The notes below the pieces were generated by a model. The model searched no databases, was not told where the DNA came from, and saw nothing but the letters and a program-made list of their open reading frames with translations. Below are positions 1-8,251 of a stretch of 64,000 bases of DNA, one piece after another. Position numbers and translations under genes: made by a program. Numbering within the stretch: the first letter of the stretch is position 1; every line of letters starts with the position of its first letter. Source of the stretch: Hondaea fermentalgiana. Its lineage: Eukaryota; Sar; Bigyra; Thraustochytrida; Thraustochytriidae. Location: NCBI GenBank assembly GCA_014084085.1, contig NPFB01000137.1, positions 1 through 64,000 on the forward strand, in the 5' to 3' direction.

Positions 1-350
1 TCCCGGTGCGGCGCCCGAGGAACCGCGGGGCAACAAGGCCGGCGTCGGGCGCGCCGCAGGGACTCCGGGGCCCGGAGCAGCGCCAAACCCCGAGCCCGCG
101 CGGCGCGGAGGGCGCGAGCCTGGGCAGCGCGAGCAGCGGCAGCAGCAGCGGCCCGAGCAGCGGCGGCAGCGGCAGCAGCAGCGGCCTGAGCAGCGGCAGC
201 AGCAGCGCGAGCAGCGGCAGGGGCCAGGAGGAGGACCGCGGCGACGGGACGAGAACGCGCACGACGACGACGACGACGACGACGACCACGAGGAGGAGGA
301 GACTGGCGCCGCAGGAGGAGGAGGCGGCGGCGACGGCAGGGGAGACGCTC

Positions 351-2138
351 ATGACGAAGACGAGGAGCGAGCATGCAGAGGAACCGCACGAGCAGCACGT
401 CCAGGCGGCAGACGACAGCGAAGAGGAGCGGGCGAGGGGAAGCGGCTCGTTCGACCACCACGTCCCCGACCAAAGCCCCGCGAACTTTTCCATGCTCGAC
501 GCGCTGCTCATGACCTCGCACTCGACAGACTTTCTGCCGCTCTTTACCAATACGAGCCACCCGGGCGCGGACTCGGAAGACGACCACGACGACGACATGG
601 AGCACAGCTCCGCCATGACGGCGGCAAGCACGCCGCCGCCGCCGCTCCTCCGCTCGCGCTCTTCAGCATCCTTTTCCTCAGCAGCACTGTCTGCCCCCCT
701 CTCGCCCTTGGGGTTCGACATTGACCGCGCGGTGGGACAAGTCGAGGCTCTTCAGCTCGCACCTCCCGACACCAGCAGCAGCAGCAGCAGCAACAACAAT
801 ATCAAGGACAACGAGGACCGGCATACCAGGACAGAAAGTCATCACCAGTATCATTGTGAGGCCCCTTCGCACGCCAAAGGCAAAGGCGACGCGCCGAAAG
901 CGAAAGAGGCATCGCGACGGGGTGTCGCGGCGCCGCTCGTAAATACTCGCATCTTTGGCGAGCAGACCGAAGACAAAATGCAGCTTGTCTGGGAGCTTGT
1001 CGCGCCTTTCCTCACCGTCTCAGACGTAGGACGACTCGGTCGTCTCAATATGCGCTGGACCGAGCTCGTCGCAACGTGGCCCTTGCGTTTCGACACCTTT
1101 TGGCCGCCGCGCACCGCCCGCGACATCGTTCATGACATGAAACGCATCAAACGATCTCTCTCCGGCATCAGACTCTTGCAGGGTCTCGACACGGAGATCT
1201 TTCAGGTGGTCAAGCCCTCTCGCCTGGTCTTTCTCCATATCTCGGGCATCGGCATGGAACGCAAACCTAGTGCTGCCCTCGAAAAGCTCGATCTTTCCGC
1301 CTTTGATCGTCTCGAGGAGCTTCGTCTTGACGACCTCTTCGTCTTCTCCTCGCTCGATGCTATTGCCCCTTGCGCCACGACGCTGCGATCCCTTTGCCTT
1401 CGTCGCTGCACCGAACTCGCAGACCTTTCGGGCTTCAAGACGATGGACTTTGCCCAGCTTCGGTCCCTCGAAATTCGCGACTGCAGACTGGTCAATCGCT
1501 GCGACAGCATATCGAGTCTTTCACGTCTCCAGTCTCTCTCTCTTAGCGGTCTCAGTCGCGTCAAGGACATTGTAGCAGACATCAAGGGCTGCACCTTGCT
1601 CACGCATCTTTCCATTTCACGATGCTCGGAAATGAGATCGGTCGAAGGTCTTCATGCTTTCCCTGCCCTCACTCGACTTGAGCTCACGCACAATCCCTCG
1701 CTGCGGGCACTACCCAGCGAACTCCCCTTTTCCTGTCCGCTTCTCGCTCAGTTAGACGTCAGCTCCTGTCCTGGCCTGCAAGTTCTTCCGTCTCTTGCAC
1801 CAGCCAAGCATTTGGAGCTTCTTATTGTTAGCAACACCCGCATCCGGGACCTGGAATGCGTGCGTGCGGCCACAAGTCTGCGCCGTATTGACGCTGCCTT
1901 TTGCTTTCGTCTCGTATCCATTGCCGCGTTGACTACGCTCAAGGACCTGAGGTGCATATCTCTACGCTTTTGCCAAGAGTTACGGAATGCCACCGCTCTT
2001 GCCTATTGCAGACATTTAGTTTGGGTTGACCTCTCCGAGACAAAAGTGCCGCGACAGCCAGTGTGTCACGTTCCGACTGTCATTGTGGAAAAATCTGCGG
2101 GTCTTCTTGCAACAAGGCCCGAGCTTCCACTGTTATGA
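351..2138 (+). CDS. F-box-like leucine-rich-repeat protein
   Basis: Probable substrate-recognition or scaffold protein of the F-box/LRR type. From the ATG at 351 the product is 595 aa. The first 200 residues are low-complexity (acidic, Ser, His and Gln stretches). A helical F-box-like segment begins near residue 210 (MQLVWELVAPFL) and is followed from about 305 to 580 by irregular LRRs with repeated L-x-x-L-x-L-x-x-C units (for example LRSLCLRRC, LRSLEIRDC), the AMN1/Skp2-like cysteine-containing type. The frame stays open upstream to the window edge as Ser/Gly and Thr/Arg repeats without an ATG, so the true start may lie outside the window. The F-box assignment is weak; the LRR assignment is firm. 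An E3 ligase role is family inference only. Confidence 0.75.
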   Translation: MTKTRSEHAEEPHEQHVQAADDSEEERARGSGSFDHHVPDQSPANFSMLDALLMTSHSTDFLPLFTNTSHPGADSEDDHDDDMEHSSAMTAASTPPPPLLRSRSSASFSSAALSAPLSPLGFDIDRAVGQVEALQLAPPDTSSSSSSNNNIKDNEDRHTRTESHHQYHCEAPSHAKGKGDAPKAKEASRRGVAAPLVNTRIFGEQTEDKMQLVWELVAPFLTVSDVGRLGRLNMRWTELVATWPLRFDTFWPPRTARDIVHDMKRIKRSLSGIRLLQGLDTEIFQVVKPSRLVFLHISGIGMERKPSAALEKLDLSAFDRLEELRLDDLFVFSSLDAIAPCATTLRSLCLRRCTELADLSGFKTMDFAQLRSLEIRDCRLVNRCDSISSLSRLQSLSLSGLSRVKDIVADIKGCTLLTHLSISRCSEMRSVEGLHAFPALTRLELTHNPSLRALPSELPFSCPLLAQLDVSSCPGLQVLPSLAPAKHLELLIVSNTRIRDLECVRAATSLRRIDAAFCFRLVSIAALTTLKDLRCISLRFCQELRNATALAYCRHLVWVDLSETKVPRQPVCHVPTVIVEKSAGLLATRPELPLL

Positions 2139-2391
2139 CCTTGTCGCTTTCGAGCACTGATAATGAATGACCCACCCACCTTCTTCTTCATGTACACAAT
2201 ACCAAAATAAAATTTTGACAAATGTATTACTTTACCTTTTTGCACGGAAAACCTGGCGCGACCCAAGTAACGAGCACCATGCGCAGACAATGTGTACATG
2301 TACATTCAATTCATCTCAGTTTGTGATATTTACAGGACTTGGATCACTCCACGTGCTTCTTTGGGATTCTAAGGTGCAGAGAGTACCCGAT

Positions 2392-3552
2392 TTACGACTT
2401 GAAAGCCGACGAGGCCGCGAGCTGCTTGTCGAGAGATGCAAAAGGCACCGCCGACGGTGATAAAGGATCATAAACCTGAACAACCTCGTAGGCGTCCCTC
2501 TTGAGCATCGAGCTCTCAAGACGACGTGCGCTCTTTCGCCACTGAGCTAGCGTGTTGAACCTTTTCCGCGCTCCTGGGTCCAAAACGTAGATTGCGATAG
2601 GTTTGTCGCTCGTGCTTAATGTCTCCACGCCAACAATGACGCACGAGTGCCCTTCCCACTGCAGATACAGCGGGCAAATTCTAGGGGACGCCCCGTTCTC
2701 CTCTTCTCCTTGTGTTTTTCTGTCAAAGGTCTTGCGAGCAAATTCGAGCACTCCTGTTCCGGCCTGGCTACCCTCGAACGTGTGAATTGTACATGGGATT
2801 CCGCACGCGCGCATCGCCGAAGTAATTTCAGTGGTCCCAATCCACCGAGCCTTGTTCACGAGAGAGCCGCTGAATTGTTGCGCTCCTTCTGGATCAAAGC
2901 CGTGCTTCCAGGCTGCTGTCACTGCCCTTTGGATGGTCAATAGGCTCGGAACATGTCCGCAAGAACCCATGAGAGCAGATTGGGCAATACCCGGAGCAAC
3001 ACTCGCTGCGCCGCTCAACACCATTTGCAGGCTGCTATATCCACAGCTCCATCTTCGCGTCTGCCGAAATAAACGTAACGGTCTCGCTTCGCAAAGAATA
3101 GCCTTCGTCGCAGATGTTGTAGGATTAGAGGAAGTCGAACGGACCAGAGGTGACGGCGCAACAAGGTCTTCGAGCTTTGTTCGCATGTCTTCTGCTGCGT
3201 TCCATCCTGGCTCCGCTTCGAACGCAAAGGTTAACGTTTCTCTTGACGTTTCTTTCGCAGCCCCGTTGGCATTTCTTTTTTGCTGTTTCGGAGCATCTTG
3301 TGCATCGTCTGCTGCGAGTTGAGCGGCAAGGAGGGCGTCGAGAGTAGAGGATGACCGCGGACGTTTTCGTGCTCCTGCCTGCCCCGAGTTTGACCCATTC
3401 GCATCGTCGTCAGCAATCACGATAACCTCCTCGTCTTCCTCTCTTTGTGTGCTCTTCTTCTCCTTGGCGCGCTTAGCATCCTTGAAAGATGCGCCGTTGA
3501 AGGACTCTTCGTCGTCCAAGTCGTCTTGCGCAAGGTCAATGAGGTCGCTCAT
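2392..3552 (-). CDS. ZUP1: ZUP1/UFSP-family (peptidase C78) deubiquitinase-like protein
   Basis: Cysteine peptidase of the C78 family, 386 aa, one exon. The catalytic Cys is C170 in RRWSCGYSSLQM, followed by H302 in WEGHSCVIVGVE and D325 in YVLDPG. The order Cys...GHS...LDPG matches ZUP1 (ZUFSP), which cleaves K63-linked ubiquitin, better than the UFM1 proteases UFSP1/2, which carry an adjacent Asp-Pro-His. The N-terminal zinc fingers of animal ZUP1 are absent. Instead residues 1-150 are acidic and Lys-rich, with an EEVIVIADDD stretch that resembles a SUMO- or ubiquitin-interacting patch (inference). The ATG at 3552 is the only good start. The gene is head to head with the reductase at 4228. 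Confidence 0.82.
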   Translation of the reverse strand: MSDLIDLAQDDLDDEESFNGASFKDAKRAKEKKSTQREEDEEVIVIADDDANGSNSGQAGARKRPRSSSTLDALLAAQLAADDAQDAPKQQKRNANGAAKETSRETLTFAFEAEPGWNAAEDMRTKLEDLVAPSPLVRSTSSNPTTSATKAILCEARPLRLFRQTRRWSCGYSSLQMVLSGAASVAPGIAQSALMGSCGHVPSLLTIQRAVTAAWKHGFDPEGAQQFSGSLVNKARWIGTTEITSAMRACGIPCTIHTFEGSQAGTGVLEFARKTFDRKTQGEEENGASPRICPLYLQWEGHSCVIVGVETLSTSDKPIAIYVLDPGARKRFNTLAQWRKSARRLESSMLKRDAYEVVQVYDPLSPSAVPFASLDKQLAASSAFKS

Positions 3553-4227
3553 GGCCTAGTTGGTTGGTCGCTTGGTTGGTGGACGAGTTGTGCAAGGTCA
3601 GCTGCGAGCGTGTTCTGTTCGCCTACGTGCCTATCACGCGTGTGCGCGCACGTTCGCGCACGCGACGCCTCGCCACGTGCTCTCTTGAGGCTGTTTTTGT
3701 TGACGATATAGGGATTCGTGGTCGGCGCCGACGGTCGTCACTCAGCCTGAGATGGTCTTGTTCGTTCGTTACGTTCGTTCTTTCAATCGCCGTTCGTTCA
3801 CAACGACACCAAGAATACTCCAATCAACAGCACGAGAGTGTTGCGGCCCCTTGCACGAGCGTCAGCAACGACGATGCGAGACGATTCGGAAAAGAGCTGA
3901 GTCGCTTCGGCGCAAACGATTGTGATGTCTGAGCAAGGTGTGCGCGGAGTGACATTCATTGCGTTTTTCTTGGGACATCTCTTGCGTATACCATGACGGG
4001 AAATCTGACTTGATTGACGGTGAGCACGTCGCTCAGCTTGAGCAGCGTCATGAATATCGCAGACCGGAGAGCTGACTCGGCGCACTGGCTGCGCGGCAGA
4101 CAGAGCTGGCTCACTGGTCGCTTTGGTGAACTCAGCCCTGCTCAAGTCGGGCACGGCAAGACCTCGATCGCAACGGCTTGGTGTGCGAGTTGAGTGCAAG
4201 CATTCTGGGCACGTACGGAAAGGCACC
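3553..4227. other. Divergent intergenic region
   Basis: Shared upstream region between the deubiquitinase-like gene (minus) and the reductase (plus). It contains a run of GTTC/GTTCGTTA tetranucleotides near 3759-3800. No RNA gene or conserved frame was seen. Confidence 0.5.
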
Positions 4228-4944
4228 ATGAGCAGCCGCGTGGTGACCGTCGTGTTTCAGAAGGGAGGTCTAGGCGATACAGGCAGGCACGCCGTCGCCC
4301 ACGCTCTCCGGCAGGAAGGCGAGAACTTGCAGGTGCGCGTCGTGGCACGAGATCCGGACATGCTCAAGGAGATCCTCACGGATGGAGAATTCGCGTCGCC
4401 GCGGCTGACAAAGATCAAAGCAGACCCCGCTTCCGACGTCGAAGCCCTTGAAGGGGCCATACAAGGTGCAGATGCAGTTGTTTCGACGCTGGGAAATCGG
4501 CAGTATGGTTTCGAGCGTTTTAGCGCACGCGCCACGGCCAATGTGCTCTCGACCATGCAAAGGAATGGCGTCGAACGTCTCGTCTGCATCTCCTCGGTCG
4601 GCATCAATGAAGACTGGCCGCCCTTTGTATGGTACACGCCAATTCGTATCCTCTTTTCTGCTATGCTCCTCACCGTCTTACGCAGCGCATATCGTGATCT
4701 CTCCCAAATGGAAACGAAAATTCGTGCCGCTGGTGATAAGGTAGACTTTCTCATTGTCAGACCCTGTGGGCTCGGTCCAGAGGTGGTCCCGGTTGGCAGC
4801 TGGAAGCTCAGAATGAGCCCTGAAGATGGGCCACTCGACGATCAGGTGGCAAAGGCCGACGTTGGCCAATTCCTGCTACAGGAGGCCCTTCACCCCACAA
4901 TTCACAAGACCGCCGTGACAATCGGTCAGCCGAGACCTGAATAA
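4228..4944 (+). CDS. NAD(P)-binding Rossmann-fold protein, NmrA-like/atypical SDR
   Basis: 238 aa with an N-terminal nucleotide-binding strand-loop-helix (VVTVVFQKGGLGDTGRHA; a GGxGxxG version of the glycine motif), an ARD-type strand end (VVARDP) that suggests NADP, and the mid-domain strands DAVVSTLGN, RLVCISSVG and DFLIVRPCGL typical of NmrA-like/atypical SDR proteins such as the NAD(P)-binding domain family PF13460. The ATG at 4228 is chosen because the upstream frame lacks another ATG and the Rossmann core begins at residue 4. No classical YxxxK catalytic pair is evident, so it may be a redox sensor rather than an enzyme. The substrate cannot be told from sequence. Confidence 0.8.
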   Translation: MSSRVVTVVFQKGGLGDTGRHAVAHALRQEGENLQVRVVARDPDMLKEILTDGEFASPRLTKIKADPASDVEALEGAIQGADAVVSTLGNRQYGFERFSARATANVLSTMQRNGVERLVCISSVGINEDWPPFVWYTPIRILFSAMLLTVLRSAYRDLSQMETKIRAAGDKVDFLIVRPCGLGPEVVPVGSWKLRMSPEDGPLDDQVAKADVGQFLLQEALHPTIHKTAVTIGQPRPE

Positions 4945-5367
4945 TGTGCGACCTTTTTCTCTTGCCTTTTGATACCTACCAGTCACTCGTTTGCTTTGCA
5001 ATGGTCCAGGGAAGGAGGCCTTCTTGCTTTCATACCATTTGAAGTTTTCGTTTGCTTTCCGCTAACCTGCATCGTGAAGAACTGAGTCGTCTAGGCAAAA
5101 ACAATCTCAATCTACAATCGTTCTTGTCAAACGCAATCAGTTTTTGCCCATCTAGATACAACGAAAAGGAATTGATTCAAGTCAAGATCATAGCACACAC
5201 TTCTCGACAAAAGCTTTCACCAAGATCGAGTCCGGCGCTTCATCGAACTACAGACGTTGATAGAGATATAAATTTTTAATGCGATGTTTACACTTGACGA
5301 TCACGAGGATATATGATCTTGCGACAGCTTGCGCGGGCGCTTCAGCTGCTTGAAGGTTTTCTATGAA
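4945..5367. other. Convergent 3' flanking region
   Basis: AT-richer spacer between the 3' ends of the reductase (plus) and the repeat protein (minus). Nothing coding was recognised. Confidence 0.5.
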
Positions 5368-6009
5368 CTAAAACTGAGGATAATTGTTTCTCGAACCCGA
5401 TGAAGCTGATGAAAGTGATGAAACTGTTGTTCGCTTACCAGTGCTTCCTCGAGGATCTCTGAGAGTGGTGGCCGCGGTTGAATAGTTGAATGAGCTCCCG
5501 GTAGATACGCTCCAGTTTGACGAAACCGTGGAATTCGTATTGAGAGATCGTTGCGAGCGATCAAAACCGGGAAACGAGTCACCACTCTGCCGAGATCCTC
5601 TGCTGGATGCCGTTGCTTGACTCTGCCGAGATCCTCTGCTAGATGCCGTTGCTTGACTCTGCCGAGATCCTTTGCTAGATGCCGTTGCTTGACTCTGCCG
5701 GGATCTTCTGCTGGATGCTGTAGCTTGACTCTGCCGGGATCCCCTGCTGGATGCCGTAGCTTGACTCTGCCGAGATTCTTTCCTGGGTTTCGCAGACTGA
5801 CTCTGTCGAGATCCTTTCCTGGGTTTCGCAGACTGACTCTCGCGAGATCCTTCGTTGGATTTCGCAGCCTGAATCAGCTGATATTTTTTGCTGGGCTTAC
5901 CTTGCCTGCCACTGGTGGCTGCTTGTGAGCCGTTTGATCGACCTGTTTCGCGAGCTTGCGGAGAACGTGCACCACGTCCTCTAGCCTTACTGGAGTTGCC
6001 ATTGCCCAT
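5368..6009 (-). CDS. Small basic Ser/Arg/Gln repeat protein with predicted N-myristoylation signal
   Basis: 213 aa, family not recognised. It begins MGNGNSSKARG, a good match to the N-myristoylation consensus (Gly2, Ser at position 6, then basic residues). Residues about 65-142 are tandem 12-residue units of the form SRQSQATASSRG, preceded by two or three diverged units (SRQSQSAKPRKG), encoded by near-identical 36-bp DNA repeats. The rest is Ser/Thr-rich and probably disordered, with many kinase-like R-x-S sites. The ATG at 6009 is immediately preceded, on the transcript strand, by long ACAAG and GCAA repeats. It resembles the protein at 7081 in start motif and composition. It could be a membrane-tethered phospho-scaffold (inference). 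Confidence 0.6.
   Translation of the reverse strand: MGNGNSSKARGRGARSPQARETGRSNGSQAATSGRQGKPSKKYQLIQAAKSNEGSRESQSAKPRKGSRQSQSAKPRKESRQSQATASSRGSRQSQATASSRRSRQSQATASSKGSRQSQATASSRGSRQSQATASSRGSRQSGDSFPGFDRSQRSLNTNSTVSSNWSVSTGSSFNYSTAATTLRDPRGSTGKRTTVSSLSSASSGSRNNYPQF
5580..5850. repeat. 36-bp coding tandem repeat array
   Basis: About seven head-to-tail copies of a 36-bp unit, five nearly identical and the leftmost-in-protein copies diverged. The unit length is a multiple of three, so copy-number change keeps the frame. There are no spacers between units. Confidence 0.85.
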
Positions 6010-6039
6010 CTTGCTTCTCTGCTCCCTTGTCCCTTTACC

Positions 6040-6080
<41 letters not shown>

Positions 6081-7080
6081 CTCGCCTTGTCTTGTCTTGT
6101 CTTGTCTTGTCTTGTCTTGTCTTGTCTTGTCTTGTCTTGTCTTGTCTTGTCTTGTCTTGCTTTGTTGTTTTTGTTTCTTCTTTGCGTTAGGGTTCTGCTG
6201 CAGCGAGCTCGCCACCACGCGCGGCATCGCATCGCGACGCAGGTGCCCGTTCTCTGACGCAGCCTTGCACCGATTTTCCTCACAGCGAGCTCGCAACCAC
6301 GCACGGGATCATATCTATCACCCGCGACGCAGGTGCCAGTTCTCTGACACAGGTGCCAGTTCTCCGACGCAGTCTGGCACCGACCAGCCAGTTCTCTTCT
6401 TTCTCACCAACTGGCAACTAGGCCTAGGCCTAGTCCGGCATTTACCTCATTAAGTGCCAGTTCTCTGACGCAGGTGCAGTTCTTACCTCACCAAGTGCCA
6501 GTTCTCTGACGCAGGTGCCAGTTCTGGCGACGCAGTCTGGCACCGACCAGCCAGTTCTCTTCTTTCTCACCAACTAGGCCTAGGCCTAGTCCAGCACTTA
6601 CTGTGACCTCACCAACAAGGTGTGTGCACCCACCATTCGCTCCGCCAGGCTTGATAGCCGAGAAGAAACTGCCAGAGAACTGCATAACTAAGAAGACTCT
6701 CCAGGATCTCGACGTCTCGGAGAACCTGCGGGAAGGCTGGCTGTGGAGAACAACCTACGGAAAGGCACGCTGGCTATGGAGAGAACCTACGGAAAGTCCA
6801 GCGACACAGAAGAAGTTTGGGAAAGCTCGGTCATCGAGGAGGAGAACCTGTACAAACAAAGCCAGCGATGAGCAAGAACCTGCCAGCTTGCCTGGGCGGA
6901 GAGATTTCAGAAAGTAATCTTTGCGCTTGGCGAAGTCTTGGCAGCAAAACCGAAACGCCCGAAAGAGAAGGCAAATAAAGTAGTTCGATCTTGCGCTTGG
7001 TGTAGTCTTGGCAGCAAAATCGAAACGCCCGAAAGAGGAGGCAAACGAAGTAGCTCGAAAAGCAACAGCAAGCAGCAAGG
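6010..7080. repeat. Divergent promoter region built of nested duplications and microsatellites
   Basis: 6041-6080 is a CTTG tetranucleotide run and 6086-6159 a CTTGT pentanucleotide run of about 15 copies. From 6235 to 6600 the phrase GACGCAGGTGCCAGTTCTC recurs at least four times, and a block including CACCGACCAGCCAGTTCTC and the palindrome-rich AGGCCTAGGCCTAG is duplicated (about 6340-6445 and 6505-6600). At 6725-6800 a unit around ACCTACGGAAAG is doubled, and at 6920-7050 a unit of about 69 bp (CTTGGCAGCAAAA...CGCCCGAAAGAG) is duplicated. No gene is supported here. It separates two divergent repeat-protein genes. Confidence 0.75.
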
Positions 7081-7578
7081 ATGGGATGCGGGAGATCACG
7101 TCCCAGGCAGAGGCGACGTCCGAACGATGACCCATTCGGCGAGTATGATGCTCCTCCGGGTCTCCCAGGACGGCATGCACGAATGCGACGTCCAAACGAA
7201 AACCCACCTGGCTTCGAGCATGATGCTCGTCCAGGTCTCGCACGACCACGTCGAGGTGGGCGAGATCCGGACGCAAACTCATTCGGCTCTCGAGCTTCGA
7301 ACGCAACCTTAAATAGCTCCACGAGTGGACGAGATCGGAGCGCAGATCGAGTCCGCTATGTGTTTGATCTTGAATCAAGTTCCGCAGAATCACGTCAAAG
7401 AAGTTCCCGTAAATCTCAGAAGAGTCAACGTTCCCAGAAGAGTCAACATTCCCGAAGGAGTCGAGGTTCTCAACAGAGTCGGAACCAGGCGCGTGCCCAG
7501 GATCCATTCCCCTACGAGGATCGGCCTGCACCGCCTCTGAAATTGGGGCGCAATTTCGCTGGTCGGTTTCCCGGCTAG
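7081..7578 (+). CDS. Small Arg/Ser-rich protein with predicted dual acylation signal (MGCGRS)
   Basis: 165 aa, family not recognised. The N-terminus MGCGRSRPRQRRR fits N-myristoylation (Gly2, Ser6) plus palmitoylation (Cys3) and a basic patch, the classic peripheral membrane anchor. Residues 8-70 are imperfect repeats of about 26 aa (RRRPNDDPFGEYDAPPGLPG then MRRPNENPPGFEHDARPGL). Residues 100-135 are an SR/SQ tract (KSQKSQRSQKSQHSRRSRG) recalling the SRQSQ units of the protein at 5368-6009. That similarity, and a matching start motif, is the reason for preferring this strand over an equally long antisense frame. Single exon assumed. Confidence 0.5.
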   Translation: MGCGRSRPRQRRRPNDDPFGEYDAPPGLPGRHARMRRPNENPPGFEHDARPGLARPRRGGRDPDANSFGSRASNATLNSSTSGRDRSADRVRYVFDLESSSAESRQRSSRKSQKSQRSQKSQHSRRSRGSQQSRNQARAQDPFPYEDRPAPPLKLGRNFAGRFPG

Positions 7579-8251
7579 TCATCCGCTTTTTAAGCGAGCT
7601 CAAAGAAAATCGTCTTCTATCTCTGTAGGCCTAGAGAAAGTATCGAGTAACATTTTTTTTGTCAGGACGACACCGTAGGATGCGACAGGTAGATAGATTG
7701 TCACGCGATGTCAGGACAAATCGTACACCTGCTCATTATTTTTTTTTTAAACTTGCAGCTTTTCACCTTTTAGGAATACGCCTGTCGTGAGAAATGCACG
7801 TTCTAGACGCAAATCTGATTCGCGAGAAGTAAAAGACTCCCCAACGCCTCGAGCAAAGCTTGCCCAAACTCGCTGTCGCCAAACCCTTAATCAAGTTTCC
7901 GCATACATCGTGACAATCGACAGATAGTATAGGCCGACCTGTCAGCAGACAATGTAGCACTACGTATACGTACGTACGCCACTGCCCGCGCGTGGCCTGC
8001 GGCGCCATAGTTGGTGCGAGGGCCTCTTTTGTGGGGCGAAGAGGCCGAAAAGGAAGCGAGATGGCCGGTGACACAGAAGATTGAATGACGCAATCATCGA
8101 GTCTTCGCGCATCCAAAGAGGGAGGCACCGCGAGCAACACAACCTGCAAAACCTATCCCGTTGCCAGGCAGCCGCGAGCGCAGGAGCGCAGAAGCGCAGG
8201 AGCGAGCGCAGGAGCGCAGGAACGGACGCGAGCACACGAGCGGACGATAAC
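7579..8251. other. Intergenic region upstream of the sterol reductase
   Basis: Contains short T runs near 7652 and 7739, and a 5'-UTR-like stretch of GCAGGAGCGCA-type short repeats at about 8175-8225. No gene seen. Confidence 0.5.

Noticed and set aside
5580..5850. Regular 36-bp repeats considered as a CRISPR array
   Set aside because: Units abut with no spacers, lie in a eukaryotic coding frame and keep the frame.
6755..7603. Minus-strand frame opposite the MGCGRS protein
   Set aside because: Begins without a conserved feature; the plus frame has an acylation signal and repeat similarity to the neighbouring protein. Not fully excluded.
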